Source: Gammaproteobacteria bacterium (GTDB lineage: Bacteria; Pseudomonadota; Gammaproteobacteria; SZUA-229). From it: a stretch of 13,430 nucleotides of DNA. The notes below the pieces were generated by a model, which saw only the letters and a program-made list of their open reading frames with translations, did no database searches and was not told the origin of the DNA. The translations under genes were made by a program, and so were the position numbers. Location: assembly GCA_023136715.1 (NCBI GenBank), contig JAGLQT010000009.1:1-13430 (forward strand). The letters run 5' to 3'. This document shows, in pieces, positions 1 to 5,103 of this stretch. Every line of letters begins with the position of its first letter. Positions within the stretch are counted from its first letter, which is position 1.

Positions 1-1291
1 CACCCTGCGAACGTTCTTTATTCGCTGAAGCTCGTTTATTCATATCTACTGAACTTTCAGCAACATCATGCGCAATGTTTATCACCAGTGAGAACGCATG
101 ACGAATATCTTCGATCATGGTGTTAAAGGCTAATGACATCTCACCAATCTCATCTTTACCCGCAACTGGTACAGAAATCGTTAAATCCTTATGCTCCGAA
201 ATATCTTTAATCGCTGCTGACATTCGCAGGATTGGGCCTGCAACAACTCGCGTGAAGATCGTAATCAGGATAATCGAAATAATAATACCAACAACCAGCA
301 AACTGACTTCCATATTCTGCAAATCAGATACCAGGGTTCGAACATCTTTGGCGTCTGTATTCAGTAAGACTGTCTGGTTATCTACCATGTCCTCCAGGAT
401 CTTGGTAATTTTTGCCGCTTCAGGAGCAGCCCTGGTACCCAACCAGAAGTTGGCTACGTTCCATTGTTTACTACCACGAATTTCAAACATCTTTGGTGGT
501 AGTGGATCGAACTCTGCACGAGCTACTTTAAATGTATTAAAAGCCACTTTCTGTGCTGAACTCAAGTTTGCGTAATTGTTCGAGAGATCATTAAAACGTC
601 TCGTATTCTTAGCCCACAAGGTATTGAATTGCTTAACAAACTTTGCATCACCTGATAACAGATAAGCACGAATCGCCGCCAGACCCAGACCGGTAGTACC
701 ACGAACGTCGGCCATCATATAGAGGATGGCTTTACGCGTTGCATCCGAACCCTGTTTACCCTCAAGGTCAATCATTTTGGTAATATTTGCAGCCAGGATA
801 GCAGCACGGGGTGCGGCATCTTGAAGCAGAATCTTCATCGCTGGCTCTTCATCAACAGTCTGTGCAATATCCTCAATTTCTTTCTGATATTGTCTGAACT
901 TTTCGATACTGACCTTCATATCAGCAAGACGTCTCACGTTTTCCGCGTTGGTCCAGCTTTTAGATTTCTCTTCCATGATCACCAGCGAGGGGTCAATCCA
1001 CTTGTCCCAGGCATTGGCACGAGCGTCCTTAAATACAGGGTTACCCAAAAGCATCCAACCACGAAGACCCGCGAGTGATTCCTGCACACCATTAAGCATA
1101 CCCAAACTGGCTTGTGCCGTTGGTACACGAAGGTCAACCATTTGGTTAGTCAACTTTTGTGCGTTGTTAACCTGAAAAATCGTGATCGAAATCGCTGCTA
1201 CAAGTAGCAAGACCATCGTTCCGAAACCCAAACCGATTTTCACCGGTAATTTCATATCGGCAAAAAAATTGCCCTTTGCGTTATTAGCCAC
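1..1291 (-). CDS. Methyl-accepting chemotaxis protein, C-terminus beyond the window edge
   Basis: This is a transmembrane chemoreceptor whose gene runs off the left edge, so the 430 N-terminal residues are seen and most of the CheA/CheW-coupling hairpin is missing. Visible order: short cytoplasmic N-terminus, transmembrane helix 1 (about residues 19-41), a helical periplasmic sensor (about 42-325), transmembrane helix 2 (about 327-347, rich in Val/Ile), a HAMP domain starting with VAGPI and containing DEIGEMSLAFNTM, then the start of the signalling domain. The sensor is longer than the usual four-helix bundle and seems to hold two related bundles, each with an R-x-W/Y-x-L-x-G-N/D-x-x-F motif (near residues 77 and 205), so an HBM-like two-module sensor is likely. 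The ligand cannot be told. I chose the GTG start because GGGGGA lies 8 bases upstream; an in-frame ATG at 1255 lacks such a site. It is the third gene of a leftward chemosensory cluster. Confidence 0.88.
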   Translation of the reverse strand, partial: MANNAKGNFFADMKLPVKIGLGFGTMVLLLVAAISITIFQVNNAQKLTNQMVDLRVPTAQASLGMLNGVQESLAGLRGWMLLGNPVFKDARANAWDKWIDPSLVIMEEKSKSWTNAENVRRLADMKVSIEKFRQYQKEIEDIAQTVDEEPAMKILLQDAAPRAAILAANITKMIDLEGKQGSDATRKAILYMMADVRGTTGLGLAAIRAYLLSGDAKFVKQFNTLWAKNTRRFNDLSNNYANLSSAQKVAFNTFKVARAEFDPLPPKMFEIRGSKQWNVANFWLGTRAAPEAAKITKILEDMVDNQTVLLNTDAKDVRTLVSDLQNMEVSLLVVGIIISIILITIFTRVVAGPILRMSAAIKDISEHKDLTISVPVAGKDEIGEMSLAFNTMIEDIRHAFSLVINIAHDVAESSVDMNKRASANKERSQG

Positions 1292-1321
1292 TTTAGTTAT
1301 CCCCCTTCCCAATCAGGTAAG

Positions 1322-1349
1322 AAATTATCATTAATTAAAAACAGTACAA
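1322..1349 (-). promoter_or_regulatory. Weak sigma70-like promoter candidate for the chemoreceptor gene
   Basis: On the minus strand a TTGTAC box (1349-1344) is followed after 16 bases by TAATTT (1327-1322), about 30 bases before the GTG start of the chemoreceptor gene. The match to TTGACA/TATAAT is partial. The 161-bp gap behind the CheB-like gene makes a separate promoter plausible, but the region is AT-rich and chance matches are common. Confidence 0.22.
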
Positions 1350-1366
1350 TACTTACATTTACATTT

Positions 1367-1376
1367 GTGGCGCCAC
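1367..1376. repeat. Perfect 10-bp GC-rich palindrome
   Basis: GTGGCGCCAC is its own reverse complement and stands out in an otherwise AT-rich gap between the CheB-like gene and the chemoreceptor gene. It could be a regulator half-site pair or chance. No known operator is recognised. Confidence 0.35.
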
Positions 1377-1452
1377 TCTTAGTAAAACACCACTAACCTT
1401 TTTATCATTTAATCGATAAGCAGCGTATGCATGCTTAGCAATAAAATTACTT

Positions 1453-2499
1453 TTATCCGTTGATATTCAGCAACTCATTAATTGTTACAGGAATATCAAC
1501 ATCTGAAATAATGTAATCTGGCGAACATAGTTCCAACGCCGATTTCGACATACCTTGTGCCAGGCAACTTTTTGGTTCTTGAATGACCGTGACACCCTGC
1601 ATACGCTCTATTTCTTCGAGGCCCTCAGAACCGTCAATACCCTCACCTGAAAGCACAACACCTACAGACTTATCGGCCATTGTTTCTGCCACTGAAAACA
1701 GCAATCGATCAACTGAACCTTTTCGTGATGCAAATGGCGCAGGGCTGACGTGCAATACAAAATCATCACCCTGCTCATGCACAGTCATATAATCTGAACC
1801 GGCACTCAGGTAGCAAACACCGGCCTGCAAGATTTCATCGTTTTCTGCGCGCTTGACTGTTACCTTGCTATTTTGATCAAGATAAGATGCAAAGGCATCA
1901 ACATGGCTATCTTCTGCATACAAAACCACCAGATAAGCGGCATCGGCAGGCACTAGATGCGGAATAATTTTCATCAGTGCTCGGTAACCACCTTCAGCCG
2001 CCCCTAGCGCAACCAGTTTTTCGCACCTTCCTGTAGACTGATTGCTTGCACTCGAATTTCCTCCATTTGCCCGGATGTAGGAGGTAACGCCAACATCAAT
2101 ACCCTCAGCAATATTTAATTTATTGAGAATATCTCCAGCCAGGTCATCCATGCTCTGATCTTCAAGCCTTGATGGCTTGCTTATAAAATCGACAGCGCCA
2201 TATCGAAGCGCATCAAAGGTTGTTTCAGTGCCATCCTGCGTCAAGCTGCTCAACATCACTGTCGGTCTGGGACATTCGATCATGATATGTTTCAGTGTCG
2301 TCAAGCCATCCATTCCTGGCATAACAACATCAAGCGTCACTACATCTGGTTGTAATTTTTTAATAGCAAGCAAGGCTTCTTTACCATCAGCCGCTTCGCC
2401 AACAACCTCAAATGAATTAGACGCATCAAAGATCCCCGCTAAACCTTTACGGATCATCTTTGAATCATCAACAATTAAAATTTTCTTTTTATCGCTCAT
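1453..2499 (-). CDS. cheB: CheB-like response regulator with degenerate methylesterase domain
   Basis: The 348-aa protein has the CheB layout: a receiver (about 1-125), a linker rich in Ser/Asn (about 140-157), and a CheB methylesterase domain (about 160-348). The receiver is intact: acidic pair D11-D12, phosphoacceptor D57 in TLDVVMPGMDG, S84 and K108. Canonical CheB demethylates or deamidates glutamyl sites on chemoreceptors with a Ser-His-Asp triad. Here the GASTGG motif reads GAAEGG (Ser replaced by A168), the His of the QHM motif aligns with Y194, and only the Asp survives (D289 in GEGIDGSEG). The rest of the fold is readable, including GSVD near 261-264 and SVAE. I infer loss of methylesterase activity, leaving a phosphorylation-controlled binding or scaffolding role. 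It lies 99 bp downstream of the response regulator gene and upstream of the chemoreceptor it might act on. No clear Shine-Dalgarno precedes the ATG. Confidence 0.88.
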   Translation of the reverse strand: MSDKKKILIVDDSKMIRKGLAGIFDASNSFEVVGEAADGKEALLAIKKLQPDVVTLDVVMPGMDGLTTLKHIMIECPRPTVMLSSLTQDGTETTFDALRYGAVDFISKPSRLEDQSMDDLAGDILNKLNIAEGIDVGVTSYIRANGGNSSASNQSTGRCEKLVALGAAEGGYRALMKIIPHLVPADAAYLVVLYAEDSHVDAFASYLDQNSKVTVKRAENDEILQAGVCYLSAGSDYMTVHEQGDDFVLHVSPAPFASRKGSVDRLLFSVAETMADKSVGVVLSGEGIDGSEGLEEIERMQGVTVIQEPKSCLAQGMSKSALELCSPDYIISDVDIPVTINELLNING

Positions 2500-2512
2500 C
2501 TATTTATGTATC

Positions 2513-2528
2513 AACAATTAATATTGTT
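2513..2528. repeat. AT-rich inverted repeat just upstream of the CheB-like gene
   Basis: AACAAT and ATTGTT form 6-bp arms around a 4-base centre, 13 bases before the ATG of the CheB-like gene. It is either a weak RNA hairpin over the translation start region or a DNA-binding site. There is no further support. Confidence 0.3.
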
Positions 2529-2562
2529 AGCCAAATACTATTCTCTGAAGAAAAACAGTCAT

Positions 2563-2579
2563 ATAGGGATACTCCCTAT
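2563..2579. repeat. Perfect 7-bp stem-loop between response regulator and CheB-like genes
   Basis: ATAGGGA and TCCCTAT pair around a 3-base loop. On the minus strand the stem is followed after about seven bases by a short T-run (TGTTTTTC), so a weak terminator or attenuator is possible. One arm belongs to a 12-bp word (TATAGGGATACT, 2562-2573) that recurs inverted upstream of the response regulator gene (3348-3359), which argues for a protein-binding site instead. Confidence 0.4.
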
Positions 2580-2598
2580 TTAGTGCTGCTTTTTATAT

Positions 2599-3330
2599 TC
2601 AGCCCTTTGCTTTTTTAAGAGCATTATCAGTAGTTAAATATTTTTCGATTTTTTCTATCAACTCATCTCGTTTAAATGGCTTGGTCAGATATTCATTAGT
2701 ACCAGAAACTTTGCCGCGCATTTTATCGATCAACTTATCTCGGGAAGTCAGCATGATGATGGGAGTACGTTTCATCCCTGGTAGTTCTTTCATTGATGAC
2801 ATCACTTTATAACCATCAATTCCCGGCATAATAATATCAAGCAACACTAAATCCGGCGTTTCATGCGTAGCGATAGACAAAGCTTCATAACCATCTTTCG
2901 CTTCTAAAATACGGTATCCATTCTGAACCAGCATCTTGCAGATAATCTTTCGCTGTGTCGCACTATCTTCCACAACCAGTATTTTCTTACCTGGACCCTG
3001 AAAAGCGCAGCCGTCTTGCTCCACTCCCAGTATCTTCAAAATCTCGACAGTTGGCAAAATACCCTTTGCCGGAGCAGTATTTATGCTAGAAGCCCCCTTC
3101 TGAAATCTAATTTTGGCATTGCTTATGCCCTTAATCAGCCTTAACGCGTCATTGCCACGAGATATCCTGTAACGCAAGCCGACGATCTCACCCTCATTGA
3201 AGCTGATCACCGCCGCGTGTTTTTCTGCCGTAAAAAGACAAAGATCACCCGTGCTTGTATTTTTGCACAAGGCAAGTAATTCACCTTTTATCTGCTCAAA
3301 TGTTAATAATTCCTGTTCGCTATAAGCCAT
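2599..3330 (-). CDS. Response regulator with PATAN/DUF4388-like N-terminal domain and receiver
   Basis: The 243-aa protein has two parts. Residues about 8-102 resemble the PATAN/DUF4388 domain: a hydrophobic strand, then FNEGEIVGLRYR (44-55), an 'ALRLI' helix and a short 'KIRFQKG' strand. Residues about 115-238 form a complete receiver: E121-D122, phosphoacceptor D165 in LLDIIMPGIDG, T195 and K217 in LTKPF. There is no DNA-binding or enzymatic output domain, so it probably signals by protein contact, as cyanobacterial PATAN-receiver (PixG/PilG-type) proteins are thought to do in phototaxis and pilus control. It is the first gene of a leftward cluster with a CheB-like protein and a chemoreceptor, so a CheA encoded beyond the left edge is the likely phosphodonor. 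The Shine-Dalgarno is weak. The N-terminal family assignment is from pattern memory and less certain than the receiver. Confidence 0.85.
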   Translation of the reverse strand: MAYSEQELLTFEQIKGELLALCKNTSTGDLCLFTAEKHAAVISFNEGEIVGLRYRISRGNDALRLIKGISNAKIRFQKGASSINTAPAKGILPTVEILKILGVEQDGCAFQGPGKKILVVEDSATQRKIICKMLVQNGYRILEAKDGYEALSIATHETPDLVLLDIIMPGIDGYKVMSSMKELPGMKRTPIIMLTSRDKLIDKMRGKVSGTNEYLTKPFKRDELIEKIEKYLTTDNALKKAKG

Positions 3331-3496
3331 TATGCTTTTACTTATTCAGTATCCCTATAGTTATCTTTAATGCAATGTGACCTAAGCTAGCAACGTATAA
3401 TCAAAAACATTTATTACTATGTAATCAATCACTTAGCTAGATAGCTCACAACAGCGTTAATCAATTTTATATCCGTAGACCAAGTGTGGACTATGT

Positions 3497-3517
3497 TTTT
3501 ATCTTGTCAAGATAAAA
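3497..3517. promoter_or_regulatory. Perfect 21-bp palindrome, candidate operator
   Basis: Arms TTTTATCTTG and CAAGATAAAA are exact reverse complements around a single T. The one-base centre suits a dimeric regulator on duplex DNA better than an RNA hairpin. Its ATCTTG/CAAGAT halves look like those of some MarR-family operators, which is only a resemblance. It lies about 170 bp upstream of the response regulator start. Confidence 0.45.
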
Positions 3518-3544
3518 CAGGAATAAAAATCAAGGATTTATAAT

Positions 3545-3605
3545 AAAAAAGCGATAAACCACTTTCACTACATGGTCATTAATTATTCGTGAAATGAATC
3601 GCTTT
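3545..3605 (-). terminator. Imperfect stem-loop with U-tract, candidate galU terminator
   Basis: On the minus strand AAAGCGAT (3605-3598) pairs with ATCGCTTT (3555-3548), and inside it TTTCAC/GTGAAA (3594-3589 with 3568-3563) pairs after an asymmetric internal loop. The outer stem runs straight into TTTTTT. This fits an intrinsic terminator for leftward transcription out of galU, but it lies about 170 bases past the galU stop, so the 3'UTR would be long, or the hairpin may end a separate small RNA. Confidence 0.42.
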
Positions 3606-3772
3606 AAACAACGTGGATTTTAGAATTTGAGAACTTTATTTATTTCAGAGTTTTATTATAGACTAATTCTGGCTCAATAAGATTCTTTATCAAGAATAAT
3701 TCTCAATAAGACTTATGAGCACTCTCTACGGTATAAATAAGACGATAAAAGGTCGCATTCTGGGGAAACATT

Positions 3773-4645
3773 TCACATATCCAGTGCTTGAAGATAGTTT
3801 TTGAATTCATCTGCCAACTCATCGTGTTTTAGTGCAAATTCAACGGTAGCCTGTAGGTAACCGATTTTACTACCGCAATCGTAACGCATACCTTCGAAAC
3901 TATAGGCAAATACCTCTTCACTTTTACGCAATGCCGCAATACCATCGGTCAGCTGAATTTCACCTCCAGCTCCACGTTCGGTGGTTTTTAATATGTCAAA
4001 AATGGCGGGCGTGAGAATGTAACGCCCGACTACGGCTTGATCTGATGGTGCTTCTGCGGGCGCAGGTTTTTCAATAATCTCATCCACCATGGATAAACGA
4101 TCTTCCACCTTTGGGCCGCCGACCATACCGTATTTATCACTTTCTGACATATCAACCGTTTGAGTACCAATCACCGAAGCTTTGTGCTTACTATAAACAT
4201 CAACCATTTGCTGCATACAGTTATCGCCATCGTTATAGATCAGGTCATCTGGCAGGATCACGGCAAAAGGTTCATTACCCACAGCCGCTTCTGCACACAA
4301 GACCGCGTGCCCCAAACCCAATGCTTCTGACTGACGAATAAATACGCAATTAACGCCTTCAGGCACGGTGTCTTTTACAATTTTTAACAAGGCATCTTTA
4401 TTACGAAGGGCTAATTCATTTTCCAGCTCATAAGCTTTATCGAAATGGTCGATGATTGAGTTTTTGGTTCGACCAACAATAAAGATCAAGGTATCAATAC
4501 CGGCTTGCTCAGCTTCTTCTGCTGCATACTGAATTAATGGCTTATCTACAATAGCGAGCATCTCTTTGGCAACCGCTTTAGTTGCAGGTAAAAATCGAGT
4601 GCCCAGACCGGCAACGGGAAAAACGGCTTTTCTAATTGTTGTCAT
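3773..4645 (-). CDS. galU: UTP--glucose-1-phosphate uridylyltransferase
   Basis: GalU makes UDP-glucose from UTP and glucose-1-phosphate in the cytoplasm, feeding lipopolysaccharide, exopolysaccharide and other glycan synthesis. The 290-aa length is normal. The N-terminal nucleotide-binding signature is intact: GLGTRFLP at residues 13-20 followed by TK, then KEML and VDKPLIQY. Further family markers are AVILPDDLI (sugar-nucleotide and metal site region), EKPAP, GRYIL and the GGEIQLTDGIA block near residues 225-240. The ATG at 4645 has AGAG about 8 bases upstream. The gene is single on its strand here, divergent from fdxA with a 125-bp gap. The family separates clearly from RfbA-type thymidylyltransferases by the LTDGIA and EIIEKP blocks. 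Confidence 0.96.
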   Translation of the reverse strand: MTTIRKAVFPVAGLGTRFLPATKAVAKEMLAIVDKPLIQYAAEEAEQAGIDTLIFIVGRTKNSIIDHFDKAYELENELALRNKDALLKIVKDTVPEGVNCVFIRQSEALGLGHAVLCAEAAVGNEPFAVILPDDLIYNDGDNCMQQMVDVYSKHKASVIGTQTVDMSESDKYGMVGGPKVEDRLSMVDEIIEKPAPAEAPSDQAVVGRYILTPAIFDILKTTERGAGGEIQLTDGIAALRKSEEVFAYSFEGMRYDCGSKIGYLQATVEFALKHDELADEFKNYLQALDM

Positions 4646-4770
4646 TATTTTCTCTTGTAATTAATCCAACGCGCGCTGATTTTAAACTATCTATAACTCC
4701 CCGTGCAGCATTTCACTGTGATAGTATTTTGTCTGGTACTTTGTCACTCACAGCCCATTGGTAATCAGAT

Positions 4771-5094
4771 ATGACTTATGTAGTAGGCGAAAATTGCATC
4801 AAGTGCAAATACACTGATTGTGTTGATGTCTGTCCGGTCGATTGCTTCCACGAAGGCCCCAATTTCCTCGTCATCGACCCCGAAGAATGCATTGATTGCA
4901 CTTTATGCGAACCCGAGTGCCCAGCCAATGCCATTTTTGCGGATGATGAACTACCCGCTGATCAATCAGACTTCCTGGCTTTGAACGAAGAACTAAGCCG
5001 TGGATGGCCGGTGATCAACGAAAGCAAAGATTCACCTGATGATGCTGATGACTGGGATGGCGTTGAAGGCAAGCTGAAATACCTGAAGCGATAA
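4771..5094 (+). CDS. fdxA: Seven-iron ferredoxin [3Fe-4S][4Fe-4S], FdxA/FdI type
   Basis: The 107-aa protein closely matches the pattern of Azotobacter vinelandii ferredoxin I. By analogy C9, C17 and C50 hold the [3Fe-4S] cluster and C21, C40, C43 and C46 the [4Fe-4S] cluster; C12 and C25 are the extra conserved cysteines. The typical long C-terminal tail is present, ending in DWDGVEGKL and KYLKR. It is a small soluble low-potential electron carrier. In Azotobacter FdI is linked to redox and oxidative-stress control, but its partner here is unknown. The stop codon lies 9 bases before the ATG of the nuclease gene, so the two are probably one transcript. The upstream gap is shared with galU; I see no clear promoter or SoxR-type box in it. 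Confidence 0.95.
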   Translation: MTYVVGENCIKCKYTDCVDVCPVDCFHEGPNFLVIDPEECIDCTLCEPECPANAIFADDELPADQSDFLALNEELSRGWPVINESKDSPDDADDWDGVEGKLKYLKR

Positions 5095-5100
5095 ATCGCT
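5087..5100 (+). repeat. Short inverted repeat over the fdxA stop codon
   Basis: AGCGAT and ATCGCT flank two bases, with the fdxA TAA inside. As RNA it would fold as a 5-bp stem with a TAAA loop, 3 bases before the start codon of the nuclease gene. It covers the place where a ribosome-binding site should be, so it could favour translational coupling. Chance cannot be excluded. Confidence 0.3.
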
Positions 5101-5103
5101 GCA

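Larger units (their letters stand above)
3331..3772. other. 442-bp AT-rich intergenic region without a convincing gene
   Basis: This stretch lies between the end of galU and the start of the response regulator gene, both on the minus strand. It holds a 21-bp palindrome (3497-3517), a stem-loop with a minus-strand U-tract (3545-3605), a 10-bp direct repeat CTCAATAAGA (3673-3682 and 3702-3711) flanking a small hairpin (3682-3697), and a 12-bp word shared in inverted form with the next gap (3348-3359). Only very short open frames occur and none has a ribosome-binding site I trust. The promoter of the chemosensory cluster must lie here unless transcripts read through from galU. Confidence 0.7.

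Noticed and set aside
117..1175. Plus-strand open frames opposite the chemoreceptor gene
   Set aside because: The minus strand reads as a continuous chemoreceptor with transmembrane helices and HAMP; the plus frames show no family pattern.
3493..3543. 16-codon plus-strand open frame in the long intergenic region
   Set aside because: It has no ribosome-binding site and is explained by the 21-bp palindrome; too short to support.
4646..4770. Promoter boxes in the galU-fdxA divergent gap
   Set aside because: Several partial matches on both strands (for example GTGACA with TACTAT at 15-base spacing) but none convincing enough to call.
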